A program made the position numbers and the translations under genes. From Klebsiella sp. BIGb0407 (lineage in GTDB: Bacteria; Pseudomonadota; Gammaproteobacteria; Enterobacterales; Enterobacteriaceae): a DNA stretch of 64,000 nt. The DNA is taken from contig NZ_JANUEQ010000001.1 of NCBI RefSeq assembly GCF_024807845.1, forward strand, positions 806,001 through 870,000. The letters run 5' to 3'. Positions 34,419 to 43,823 of this stretch are shown piece after piece (position 1 is the first letter of the stretch; every line of letters begins with the position of its first letter). Under the pieces are notes generated by a model, which was not told where the DNA came from, did not search any database, and was given only the letters and a program-made list of their open reading frames with translations.

Positions 34419-35053
34419 TACTGATACTCCATTTTTAAACGTAGCAGCCCGTTAAAATGACCGGCAGTCACGGTTTGGCCGGTTGACTCCAGCGCCGCAT
34501 GAAAAATCTGACTACTATCTCCGGATTTCACCAGAAACGGCGACTGGGTTTGGTTAATATCCATCGCTCGCTGGTTAGTGTCCAACAGACGAATACCCGC
34601 GCCTGATGTTGTCCCTGTCAGGTGCAATAGCTGAGAGTTGTTCTCGTCAGAATCGCCGACCATCGTCATCTGCACAGCCTGTTCGGCATTGTTGGTGTAG
34701 CTGTGTTTATTGTCGCCGATGGTTTTTGCCGAGCCGCTGTCGCGCGCCTGAGAGGCACCTTTCAGACAATCTCTGAATTCAACACGAACCTGCGCAGGCA
34801 GGCTACGGTCACCTGACTGATGAAAAGTACCCGCACTCATTTCACCCAGATCTACCGTTTGCAAACGACTCTCGGGAGCCAGTACACAAGGAGAAGCATA
34901 AACAGAACCATGGAAAATCACGTTACCGCTATCTTCGCTTTGATGTGTCTGATCCTTATGCTGAGGTAATGTCGGAACATTAATATCGGCCATCGTGGAC
35001 TGACTGGTACTGAACAGAAACAGAGCTAATAGCGTTAAACGTATTTTCATCAT
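34418..35053 (-). CDS. fimbrial minor subunit
   Basis: It has 211 residues from ATG 35051-35053 (MMKIRLTLLALFLFSTSQS). It contains a signal peptide, then NVIFHGSVYASPCVLAPESR with the pilin Cys, a second Cys in FRDCLKGAS and a C-terminal strand ending NGLLRLKMEYQ. The upstream part of the open frame overlaps the chaperone gene and is not used. It lies just after the chaperone gene. Confidence 0.85.
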   Translation of the reverse strand: MMKIRLTLLALFLFSTSQSTMADINVPTLPQHKDQTHQSEDSGNVIFHGSVYASPCVLAPESRLQTVDLGEMSAGTFHQSGDRSLPAQVRVEFRDCLKGASQARDSGSAKTIGDNKHSYTNNAEQAVQMTMVGDSDENNSQLLHLTGTTSGAGIRLLDTNQRAMDINQTQSPFLVKSGDSSQIFHAALESTGQTVTAGHFNGLLRLKMEYQ

Positions 35054-35066
35054 CAGGTTCCTCTCT

Positions 35067-35810
35067 TTACTCTTGCTGTGCTGGCGGTAAAGCTTTACAA
35101 GTATTGCCTTCACAGTGATATTTCAGTTCAGGGTGACCGCCGTAGTCATTGACGTACATCATGGTAAAATCACCAATGCCAGCATCGGTTACGCTAAATT
35201 CCAGGTCAGATTTTGGTGCAATCATGATTCCCGGAAACTCCGTTATTTTGTCGCCCTTGATGCGGTTCAGGCTAATAATGGTGATGTGGTAAGGTGTCGG
35301 GTTTTGGGCATTCATCTTGTTACCCATTTTTTGAAACACCACCTGATCCTGCCAAACCTCACTTTTGCTTTTTGGTATAATTGGCGTCGGACGATAAAAC
35401 AGCTTAATCCGCGATTGCATTGCTAATTGCAGTACGTTCGGCTTATCTGGTTTCGGTGGGATCTCACGCACGTTTAAATAAAACAAACTTTCGCGATCCT
35501 GAGGTAACTGGTTAATACCATCAGTTTTAGTGACGCGCGCAACGCCCTTCTGGCCACCATTAATTCGCTGTAACGGCGGTAACACCAGCAGTGGAGAGGT
35601 AATTTTATTACCTTTGCTGTCTTCCACCCATGACTGAGCCAGGAAAGGAATATCCGGGCTGGTATTGCTCAAATTCGCGCTCGCCGAGCTGTCTTTACCG
35701 GTGATCACTAACCGGGTACGATCCAGTGATACCCCTGCCTGTGCGCTACTACTTACGGCTGCCAGTATCAGAATCCCCATCCAGCAGCGCTTATTATTTG
35801 CTATGTTCAT
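35067..35810 (-). CDS. periplasmic fimbrial chaperone (PapD family)
   Basis: The 247-residue protein has a signal peptide ending SSSAQA, GVSLDRTRLVITG for the first strand, and the family marker YLNVREIPPKP with the conserved Arg/Lys region for subunit C-terminus binding (RVTKTD...). It escorts subunits to the usher. It lies 25 bp after the usher gene and before three minor subunits. Confidence 0.93.
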   Translation of the reverse strand: MNIANNKRCWMGILILAAVSSSAQAGVSLDRTRLVITGKDSSASANLSNTSPDIPFLAQSWVEDSKGNKITSPLLVLPPLQRINGGQKGVARVTKTDGINQLPQDRESLFYLNVREIPPKPDKPNVLQLAMQSRIKLFYRPTPIIPKSKSEVWQDQVVFQKMGNKMNAQNPTPYHITIISLNRIKGDKITEFPGIMIAPKSDLEFSVTDAGIGDFTMMYVNDYGGHPELKYHCEGNTCKALPPAQQE

Positions 35811-35835
35811 TTTTAGCCTTTAATTACAGTGACTG

Positions 35836-38310
35836 TCATTTACAGGGCAATAATGCTGCTGTCGAACGACGTTCTATAGTAGGAGGAATGGTTACCTGGC
35901 ACTGTGTTTTCCCGTTCCAGATAACTTTTAACGCTTCAAGCGGATTAATCCCTGCCAGCCATGTTTCCCCGCCTTCCATGACCATTCCCACGCTTACACC
36001 ATCGGCATTGAAAACCTCAGCACCAAATGGTGGATAGGTACCGTCAGCCAGACGAATAATCCCCATCATTTTCTCACCTTTCGCCATACCGAAAGCCTGA
36101 TAACCGATGGCTCCCTCTGTCAGGGTCGAGGTACTGATTGCTTTTGCCGGTTCAATCGAATCGGACATAGCGTCAACGTCAACACGGGTATCAAAACTAT
36201 TATAGCTAACGATGTCAGGAACAACGGCGATACCAAAATTATTGGTTCTTGATTTACCATCATTCAGTGGAACATCTCCGACACCGTTGGTATTAACCAT
36301 CACGCGCGCGGTATTAAGTGTGGCCCCACCATTGTGAAGAGCTGCACCGTGGCGCGTCGCTGTGAAGCCACCTCGCAGAGTCGTACCCAGAGATGCATAG
36401 CCATTCTGCTGATAGCTGGCGTTGCTGTTGATCTCAGCATATTGCGCGCGGCGTTGGTAATAGCCGTCGAAATTGGCATTGCCGCTTTGACTTGCACCGG
36501 CACGCACCTGCCACAGATTGTTGTAGTCGCTATTATCGGCATAGGACAGCATCGGGCTGCTTTTGCCGTTATTGGTCTGGATATCCAGTCCTGCCCATCT
36601 ACTGTCGCCAACCGGAATAGAAAGTGAGAGCGAGATAGAGTCGTCTTTACGCCCCTGATAATAAGAACGGTAGGCCGAAATATTCGTCGTTATTCCACGG
36701 ATATCACCAATATTAAATGCGCGCCCCACGGAAACACCGTAACGATTCTGGCTTCCTTGATTCCAGTAGTTCTGGTGGGTATAGGTCAAGAAGACCGTGG
36801 TCGCTTTACCCGGCTCATTAGCCCAGAACGTTTTATTCCCGGTAATGGTGTAGACTTCTTTTTCACGACCCAAGCCGTCATATCCTTCATAGCGTTCGTT
36901 CAAATATTGCGAGAAAGAACGAAAATCTTGCTCAGCAAAACGGTATCCTGCAAAGGTAATCGAGCTGTTATATTCGTCGAACGTTTTCGCATAACTGAGC
37001 TTATATGCCATACCTTTAATACGGTTTTGCGTAGGCTGCCGACTAAAGGACTGAATGACATCCGCAGAGATAGCACCGAGCACGCTAAGATCCCGGCCAA
37101 GACCGATGGAAATAGCGGAATAGTTAGACCCGGCAGTTTGTAATCCACCAAACAGCGACCAGGCATTGGTGAGCCCCCAGGAGAAATCACCGGATGCAAA
37201 TCCCGGTCCCTGTAATTTATGGCTATAGCGCGACGGTGCGCCCATGGCCAGGTTATAGCGAACATAACCCGGACGGGTAAGATAAGGAATATTGGCGGTG
37301 TTGACCTGGAAGGTAGACACGGAACCGTCCTGATCTTCTACCTGAACATCCAGTGTCCCTCGCACAGAACTACGTAAATCCTGAATATTAAACGGCCCGG
37401 CGGGAACCGTTGTTTCGTAAATAATACGTCCGTTCTGGCTTACCGTAACTTTGGCGTTAGTTTTAGCTACACCACGAATTTCCGGCGCGTAGCCTTGCAG
37501 ATTTGGGGGCAGCTGACGCTCGTCTGTGACCAGATTAAGCCCGGTAAAACGCACCGTATCAAAGACTTGGGAATTGAGATAGATCTCACCTGCCGTCAAC
37601 TTCGCTGCCATCATTGGCAGCGGTCGATAAGCGTAGATCTGATTCATATTAAAATCGAACTGATGCTGTGCACTGTAATAGCTGGTCTGGTATTCACCTC
37701 GTAAACGCCAGGGGCCGAGGTTCGCCCCAGTCTGCCCATAACCACTCATGCTGCTGTAGTTTTCGTGTGCGTCAAATTGCCGGGTATATTGCCCGGTCAG
37801 ACTATAATCAAATAAAAAGCCACCTATCCCCTGGTCCCAGCGTTCCGGAGGCGTCCAGTTTGGATCGTTATATTTCATCCAGGCTTGCGGAATAGAAATA
37901 TCCAATTCTCCAGCATAGTTAGTCAGAGTACTACCAGGAAGACTGAGCACGTTATAGCAATCGGTATGCGGCTGCTCTACTTTTAATAATGCCTCTTCTT
38001 TTAAGGCTAATTTTGACAGTATTTCACCGTTAATACAGGCCTGGGTATGCTTATCATCTTTCGTTGCCAGATAACGAACCTTTTTCTGTCCTATTGCCTG
38101 GCCATTGACTTTTATATCCAACAGATATTCACCCGCTGGTACATAGTTATCGGTTGCAAAACGTGTTAAATCGACATTACCGCGATCGGCAGCATCCAGG
38201 ACATCAGTATTGAACTCCACATCTGCTGCGGCATAAGCCATAGGAGAACAACAGAATATAAGGATCTGAGAGAGGATTATATTTATTGTTATTTTTAGTT
38301 CTGCGGACAT
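35836..38310 (-). CDS. fimbrial outer-membrane usher
   Basis: The 824-residue protein has a signal peptide (ending MAYA), then VEFNTDVLDA, the usher N-terminal domain with Cys in THTQACINGE-type context, a central 24-strand pore with plug (GPFNIQDLRSSVRGTLDVQV, about 280-330) and C-terminal domains ending TIERRSTAALLPCK. It assembles and secretes the pilus. The length is normal. It lies between two pilin genes upstream and the chaperone downstream. Confidence 0.95.
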   Translation of the reverse strand: MSAELKITINIILSQILIFCCSPMAYAAADVEFNTDVLDAADRGNVDLTRFATDNYVPAGEYLLDIKVNGQAIGQKKVRYLATKDDKHTQACINGEILSKLALKEEALLKVEQPHTDCYNVLSLPGSTLTNYAGELDISIPQAWMKYNDPNWTPPERWDQGIGGFLFDYSLTGQYTRQFDAHENYSSMSGYGQTGANLGPWRLRGEYQTSYYSAQHQFDFNMNQIYAYRPLPMMAAKLTAGEIYLNSQVFDTVRFTGLNLVTDERQLPPNLQGYAPEIRGVAKTNAKVTVSQNGRIIYETTVPAGPFNIQDLRSSVRGTLDVQVEDQDGSVSTFQVNTANIPYLTRPGYVRYNLAMGAPSRYSHKLQGPGFASGDFSWGLTNAWSLFGGLQTAGSNYSAISIGLGRDLSVLGAISADVIQSFSRQPTQNRIKGMAYKLSYAKTFDEYNSSITFAGYRFAEQDFRSFSQYLNERYEGYDGLGREKEVYTITGNKTFWANEPGKATTVFLTYTHQNYWNQGSQNRYGVSVGRAFNIGDIRGITTNISAYRSYYQGRKDDSISLSLSIPVGDSRWAGLDIQTNNGKSSPMLSYADNSDYNNLWQVRAGASQSGNANFDGYYQRRAQYAEINSNASYQQNGYASLGTTLRGGFTATRHGAALHNGGATLNTARVMVNTNGVGDVPLNDGKSRTNNFGIAVVPDIVSYNSFDTRVDVDAMSDSIEPAKAISTSTLTEGAIGYQAFGMAKGEKMMGIIRLADGTYPPFGAEVFNADGVSVGMVMEGGETWLAGINPLEALKVIWNGKTQCQVTIPPTIERRSTAALLPCK

Positions 38311-38384
38311 AACTATTCATCCCCGATCATTCAATAAAATATCGCGTGCAGTGAACACATTAAAATGAGAATCAATGCTTGTTT

Positions 38385-38942
38385 TTAGTTATAATCCATA
38401 AAGAAATTGGTAACAGCATAAAACTCACCGGCTTTAATATGTCTGTGAATAGGTACCAGTGAAGCGGTAAACCTCAGAGTATTATTTTTATCGCTAAATA
38501 AATATCCCGAAGAACGCTCACCAAAAGTTAACAGCTCTCCACGTTGATCGTAAATCTGTATTCCAAATCCTTCACCTTCACCTGAAGGCATAAGCACTGT
38601 CGAATCATTGATTGAAACATTACCGTTAAAAGTAATAGTGGCAAAAGCAACAGAGGTTGATGGATTTTGACTACCAAAAGACTGGCAGCCCACTAAATGA
38701 ATTAAAAAAGGGCGGGTCAACTTAGTCTCTTGATTCAGGTTAATATCGCGAGCGGATACATTACCAAACTCAACCCACAAATCTCGTGACTTTGGATCTA
38801 TATCACAGGCGGCAGCAACCAGTTCGCCGGAAAGAGCTAATTCCCCGGGAGTTGTAATATCAGCACTCAAAGCATGTCCGGAAAAGAGCAGTACGGATAT
38901 AAATAATGCCAGCCGTTTATTTTTCTCTGTACCCTTAGCCAT
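38385..38942 (-). CDS. fimbrial subunit
   Basis: It has 185 residues from ATG 38940-38942 (MAKGTEKNKRLALFISVLLF). The signal peptide ends near HALSA; the mature part has GELVAAACDIDPKSRDLWVEF, a second Cys in LVGCQSFG, and ends AVTNFFMDYN, slightly off the usual penultimate Tyr. It is the second gene of the operon, between the major subunit and the usher. Confidence 0.85.
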   Translation of the reverse strand: MAKGTEKNKRLALFISVLLFSGHALSADITTPGELALSGELVAAACDIDPKSRDLWVEFGNVSARDINLNQETKLTRPFLIHLVGCQSFGSQNPSTSVAFATITFNGNVSINDSTVLMPSGEGEGFGIQIYDQRGELLTFGERSSGYLFSDKNNTLRFTASLVPIHRHIKAGEFYAVTNFFMDYN

Positions 38943-39018
38943 ACTCAGAATTCCATATAATATGGTATCTAGCTTACAATGCGGGGAATACACCCCGCAT
39001 ACGATATTTCAAAATCGA

Positions 39019-39570
39019 TTATTGATAAGCGATAGTGAAATTGATAGTTGATTTAAAATCACCGGCGGTTACAACAGGTGCTGTACCGTCAGCTGATTTA
39101 GCTTCAGCTTTCAGAATAGCAACGAAAGGAATAATACTATTACCGTTAACCAGGGTAACAGGAGTTGTAGCTGCGCCCCAAGTTACGTCCTGGCTCGCGC
39201 TGTCTTTCAGAACGATACCTGCACCAGCTGCAGAACCAGAAGTAAATGCTGCCAGGCTAGCATCAGCAGGGCTAACAACAGTTGGGGTATAAGAAACAAC
39301 AGCTGTTTTAGCTACAGTAGTATCGCAATACTGTAGTTCGATATTTTTAGTTTCAGTTGCCTGACCGCCATTCTGCAGCAGAGAAACTGGAACCTGACCG
39401 AAATCAACAGTTACCGGGCTTGATGATGGTGCTAAACCGCAAGCGGTATTAACCAGTTCACCTTGAAGTTCAATCACGCCAGAGGTGGTATCAGTAACAG
39501 CAGCCATTGCAGACATAGAGCCAAGAACCGCAGTTAATGCAACAGCCATAGCAACTTTATTCAGTTTCAT
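39019..39570 (-). CDS. major fimbrial subunit
   Basis: It has 183 residues from ATG 39568-39570 (MKLNKVAMAVALTAVLGSMS). The signal peptide ends SAMA; VIELQGELVNTACGLAPSSS holds the first Cys, LQYCDTTV the second, and the C-terminus is INFTIAYQ with penultimate Tyr. First position in the operon, Ala/Thr/Val-rich composition and good codon use mark it as the abundant shaft pilin. A further in-frame ATG at 39585 is less likely. Confidence 0.92.
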   Translation of the reverse strand: MKLNKVAMAVALTAVLGSMSAMAAVTDTTSGVIELQGELVNTACGLAPSSSPVTVDFGQVPVSLLQNGGQATETKNIELQYCDTTVAKTAVVSYTPTVVSPADASLAAFTSGSAAGAGIVLKDSASQDVTWGAATTPVTLVNGNSIIPFVAILKAEAKSADGTAPVVTAGDFKSTINFTIAYQ

Positions 39571-40713
39571 AGAGAATTCCCGCATTTAAATTTTTTATCA
39601 TAAAAGAGTAAGGAGCTATAACATTATTTCGGTATATTCCGGCAATAATCCTCAACTCTCTACACCCTCGAAAACCCGTTTCAATAATTACGTTTGTTAA
39701 TATTAATTATTGCCAGATCCCCTTGTCGAAATAAATATTACCAAGCATTTCCTTACGTAAAAAGAAATAGATTTACCAGGGAATAAATAAAAAATTTAAC
39801 CTCGCGAACCTGGTGAGCCCAGAAAATTAACTCGCGGCCAATTGGGATATATCCTAAAAACAACCCTGTTAGTTAAACAATAGCGAAACAAATTTCAGAT
39901 TTATGGGTTAAATAATTGTGAAACAGATCTCCACTTATTAACAAACCACCCCGCCACTCAAGAAACATAAAAAAAACCAAAGCAGTTCAAAAACTTCATC
40001 ATATTTATAACATACTGACGCAGATCAACAATTATGACATTAATTAATAAAATAATCACAAACTACTTAGCAACTCATTAACATCTCTCTCTGGCCAATC
40101 GTTAAATTCCGTCTGTTACTGATGGCTTTTAAATAATAACCCGGGCAATTACCGGTCGTATTCCGAACACATAAATTCAATGCGAAAACCAATTAAAAAA
40201 CATTAATTTCAATATGATAGACAATATCCGACAATTCAATTATCACAATTGCCCTGCTACGTTCACCTGGCAACTCCAGCTCATTACAGCGGTATGCTCC
40301 TGACCGTCTATTGCCGCCATAACTCCGCTCAAAAACCTGAAAAATTGATCTAATCATTGTTATGGGCTTAATAGATTAATTCCTCTATTTGGCAAATTTG
40401 ATTCAGTTCGGCCCACCGTCAGATGTCCATACAGAAAAAACCACTCTCACGACAATCTGCGCCGGGAAAAATCATGTTTAATCACCAGAGATCAGAAAAC
40501 TATTGGCAACATATTCGCAAGACGATTGTCCGCAGGGAATCAAAGAGAAGTAAATCCGGAAAGTACTCATAAAGGAGGGCGTTAAATATGTCGTTGATAG
40601 CGTTTTAGCCGCCAATAACGGACTCATTCCATAATAATGCGGAGTGAGTCCGTTATTTAAGTGAGAAAATACAAACCTGGAATATTGTTCCCCTGCTCTC
40701 GTTAACGGCTACA
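39571..40713. other. 1.1-kb gene-free region upstream of fimbrial operon
   Basis: AT-rich and without a credible gene. It contains several GATC sites (near 39713, 39923, 40022, 40347 and 40489), the kind of site used for Dam/Lrp-dependent phase variation of Pap-type fimbriae, but no FimB-type inverted-repeat switch was recognised. The right end carries a strong stem-loop at 40614-40657 behind the TRAP operon. Confidence 0.5.
40614..40657. terminator. strong stem-loop downstream of TRAP operon
   Basis: AATAACGGACTCATTCC pairs with GGAGTGAGTCCGTTATT over 17 positions with one wobble, around ATAATAATGC. It lies 57 bp beyond the TRAP large-subunit stop on the minus strand. It lacks a long T-run, so it may be a weak terminator or a 3'-end stabiliser. 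Confidence 0.6.
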
Positions 40714-42006
40714 TCAGGATGTTAGCCAGCCAAGTGGCACCATTACCAGTTGCGGGAACAGCACCAGCAGGAACAGCACGATAAACTGCGCCAGCACAAA
40801 CGGCCAGACGCCCATAATGGCCTGATTCATCGGCAGCTGTGCTATCCCTCGCACCACATTGAGCACATTCCCTGCCGGCGGTGTGAGTAAGCCAATCGCG
40901 TTATTCATGATAAACAGAATACCGAAGTAGACCGGGTCAATCCCCGCCTGAATCACCACCGGCAGTAACACCGGGGTCAGGATCAGAATGGTCGGGGTAA
41001 AATCCATAAACATGCCGATAAGAATGATAATACCCATCATCACCAGCAGCATCAGCGTCGGGCTGTCGCTCAGCGGTAACAGCATCTGGGCAAAGGCCGC
41101 CGGAATATTGGCCACGGTTATCATATAAGCCGACAGCATGGCAGCCGCCACCATCAGCATAATCACCGCCGTCATATTGGCAGCATTGGCAACCAGCTTA
41201 TAGAAATTATGAAGTTTGATTTCACGGTAGATAAAGCAGCCGACAAACAGCGAATAGACTGAAGCCACTACCGCTGCTTCGGTCGGGGTAAATATCCCCA
41301 TCCGCAGGCCGACAATAATAATCACCGGCAGCATCAGAGCCCAGATACTGCGTCCGGTCTCTTTTAAACGCTCGCGCATCGGCATTTTAGGGTAGACCTT
41401 CAGGCTGCCCTCTTTGCCGGACTTACGCATCAGGATATTCCAGGTGACAATTAACGCCAGTGCCATCAATAACCCTGGCACAATCCCGGCCATAAACAGC
41501 TTGGTGATAGAGACGTTGCCAATGATCCCGAACAGAATAAGCCCTACCGAAGGCGGCAGTACCGGGGCAATCACGCCCCCGGCACCTATCAGCCCGGCAG
41601 ATCGTGCCGGGTCATAGCCTCCGGCTTTCATCATCGGTAACAGCATCGCGGCCAGCGCCGCGGTATCGGCCACCGCTGAACCGGAAAGGCTGGCCATAAT
41701 CAGCGCGGCAAAGACCACCACATAACCCAGCCCGCCGGGAATATGCCCGACCCAGGCAACGGCGAGGTTAACAATACGTTTTGAGATCCCGCCCGCCAGC
41801 ATAAACTCACCGGCCAGCAGGAAGAAGGGAATCGCCAGCAGCGCAAAGTTATCGGCTCCCGGAATAATGGTCTGGATGATAATCTGCGGGTCAAACATCC
41901 CCTGCGCCAGCATCAGAACCACGCCACTGAGTAACAAGGCAAAAGCCACCGGAACCCCGAGCGCCAGAGTCCCCAGCAATGTAATGACAAATAATCCGAT
42001 AATCAT
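40714..42006 (-). CDS. TRAP transporter large permease (DctM)
   Basis: This is a 430-residue protein with about a dozen membrane helices. DctM-family motifs include AIPFFLLAGEFMLAGGISKR (about 59-78), SGSAVADTAALAAMLLPMM and the C-terminal half repeat PPAGNVLNVVRGIA. It is the Na+-driven transport channel of a tripartite ATP-independent transporter. It is co-directional with the small permease, binding protein and dehydratase genes upstream; the likely substrate is a sugar acid. Confidence 0.95.
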   Translation of the reverse strand: MIIGLFVITLLGTLALGVPVAFALLLSGVVLMLAQGMFDPQIIIQTIIPGADNFALLAIPFFLLAGEFMLAGGISKRIVNLAVAWVGHIPGGLGYVVVFAALIMASLSGSAVADTAALAAMLLPMMKAGGYDPARSAGLIGAGGVIAPVLPPSVGLILFGIIGNVSITKLFMAGIVPGLLMALALIVTWNILMRKSGKEGSLKVYPKMPMRERLKETGRSIWALMLPVIIIVGLRMGIFTPTEAAVVASVYSLFVGCFIYREIKLHNFYKLVANAANMTAVIMLMVAAAMLSAYMITVANIPAAFAQMLLPLSDSPTLMLLVMMGIIILIGMFMDFTPTILILTPVLLPVVIQAGIDPVYFGILFIMNNAIGLLTPPAGNVLNVVRGIAQLPMNQAIMGVWPFVLAQFIVLFLLVLFPQLVMVPLGWLTS

Positions 42007-42076
42007 AGTTTTTCCTGCTAAAAGATAAGGAAGCAGTCGGGTAATCAGACAGATAGCGGTGCGCTATCGTCAGAGG

Positions 42077-42580
42077 CTATTTATTGCGTACGGCCATGGA
42101 GTATTCAGCCTCATCAACGCGGCCCATTAGCAGGCGGACAATATTGTTCAGGCAGATAATGCCCATGCTGGCGGAGGAGAGATAAATCACGCCGTAGACC
42201 ATCAGCAGCGGGATCTCACTGACGGGCGCGGGGTCGTCGGAAAAAATATCGTGCTGCATCCAGAAGCCATAAAACATCAGCGCGCAGCAGATAAAGACCA
42301 GCAGCTGGCTGACACCCCAGCAGACTTTTCTTGAGCTTTTCGGCAGCAGGACCTGGACGGTATCCACGCTCAGATGCTTCTGGTTGCGGGAGGCGACAAT
42401 CGCGCCGAGGAAAATCACCCAGAAAAAGCAGAACCGGGAGAGTTCGTCTGAAATAGGAAAACCGGAATGAAAACCGTAACGCATAATCACGTTACCAAAC
42501 ACCATCACCATCATGCAGACCATGCACAGCACCATGACCGCTTCCAGTGCTTTAAAGAAAAGATTAATCAGCCACTGCAT
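42077..42580 (-). CDS. TRAP transporter small permease (DctQ)
   Basis: The 167-residue protein has four membrane helices and the family pattern NVIMRYGFHSGFPISDELSR, then FFWVIFLGAIVASRNQKHLS and VDTVQVLLP (about 30-80). It forms the membrane unit with DctM. The intergenic gaps to both neighbours are 70-85 bp. Confidence 0.93.
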   Translation of the reverse strand: MQWLINLFFKALEAVMVLCMVCMMVMVFGNVIMRYGFHSGFPISDELSRFCFFWVIFLGAIVASRNQKHLSVDTVQVLLPKSSRKVCWGVSQLLVFICCALMFYGFWMQHDIFSDDPAPVSEIPLLMVYGVIYLSSASMGIICLNNIVRLLMGRVDEAEYSMAVRNK

Positions 42581-42665
42581 ACTCTCTCCGGGAATATTAT
42601 TCCGTCACACCCATCCCTGAGACGCCGCTATCTGCTGACGTCTCAGGGCAGAATTACTCAGACTT

Positions 42666-43700
42666 TTATTTTAAGGACTGGCGAACCTTGTCTCTTTCGG
42701 CAACGAAGTTTTCCACAAACTCAGCGCCGATAATCTTGGTGTGCTTGTCGAATACCGGCTGTACCACGGCGCGGATTTTTTCCATTTCTTCAGGGGATAA
42801 GGTGCTGATTTTCATGCCGTGTTTGGCCAGTTCCGTCAGGGCGTTATCCACCTGGCTTATCTCCTGCTCACGCTGGAAGGTCCGCGTCTCTTCTGCGGCT
42901 TCTCTGACTATCGCCTGCTGTTCCGGGCTAAGGGAGTCGAACCATTTTTTGGAGACCACCAGCGCAACCGGGGTATAGACGTGGTTAGTGGTGGTGAGGT
43001 TATTTTCCACTTCGTAGACTTTGTTCTGGTACATATCCACCACCGGGTGCTCGTGTCCGTCAAGAACGCCGGTCTCCAGGGCGGTAAACACTTCCGAGTA
43101 AGCCAGCGGCACCGGGTTAATGCCCATTGCCTGGAAGCTGTCGATAGCCACTTTGGTTGGCATCACGCGGATTTTCAGGCCTTTCATATCTTCCAGTGAG
43201 TTCACCGGATGCTTGTTATTGGCCAGGTCACGGAAAGCGCCGCCACTCCAGGTCAGGGGGTACATACGCATGCTGTAGAGGCTTTCGAGCATTTTCTGCC
43301 CGACCGGGCCATCGAGGACTTGAGCGGCTTCCGCATCGCTCTGGAACAGGAACGGGAAATCAAAGATTTGCAACTCTTTCTGACGTCCGGCTAACGGCGA
43401 TAAGGCCCCCATATAGAATTGCTGGGTGTCACTCTGGATTGCCTGGAGCATCTGCTGTTCAGACCCGAGGGTGCCGGAGCTGAAGACATCGATCTTAATC
43501 TCGCCGTTACTTTTTTCTTTCACCGTATCGACAAAACGTTGCATGGCGATACCGCGTGGATGCGTGTCGGTGAAGGAGTGTCCCAGACGGGCGGTCTTAA
43601 CGTCATTCGCAGAGACCGTCATGGCCGTCATCAGCGTGCTGAATGCCAGACCGCCTGCCAGAACCCACTTATTAATATTTTTATAGTTTATTAACGACAT
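42666..43700 (-). CDS. TRAP substrate-binding protein (DctP)
   Basis: It has 344 residues from ATG 43698-43700. The signal peptide ends TVSA; the mature protein starts NDVKTARLGHSFTDTHPRG. IRVMPTKVAIDSFQAMGINP (about 175-194) holds the Arg that binds carboxylates in DctP proteins, followed by YSEVFTALETGVLDGHEHPV. It delivers a carboxylate, probably a hexonate or hexuronate given the adjacent dehydratase. Confidence 0.93.
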   Translation of the reverse strand: MSLINYKNINKWVLAGGLAFSTLMTAMTVSANDVKTARLGHSFTDTHPRGIAMQRFVDTVKEKSNGEIKIDVFSSGTLGSEQQMLQAIQSDTQQFYMGALSPLAGRQKELQIFDFPFLFQSDAEAAQVLDGPVGQKMLESLYSMRMYPLTWSGGAFRDLANNKHPVNSLEDMKGLKIRVMPTKVAIDSFQAMGINPVPLAYSEVFTALETGVLDGHEHPVVDMYQNKVYEVENNLTTTNHVYTPVALVVSKKWFDSLSPEQQAIVREAAEETRTFQREQEISQVDNALTELAKHGMKISTLSPEEMEKIRAVVQPVFDKHTKIIGAEFVENFVAERDKVRQSLK

Positions 43701-43823
43701 AAATAACCTCGGATTTATTGAATATATTTTTCTTAAATGACTCAGATACAATTAATATATGAGCCATAAACTCATTATCTTTTTATAAATGACAGGGATG
43801 AGTGAATAGTTAATTAACCAATA

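Noticed and set aside
39571-40713. FimB/FimE-type invertible promoter element
   Set aside because: No pair of inverted repeats bounding a few hundred bases was found and no recombinase gene lies beside the fimbrial operon.
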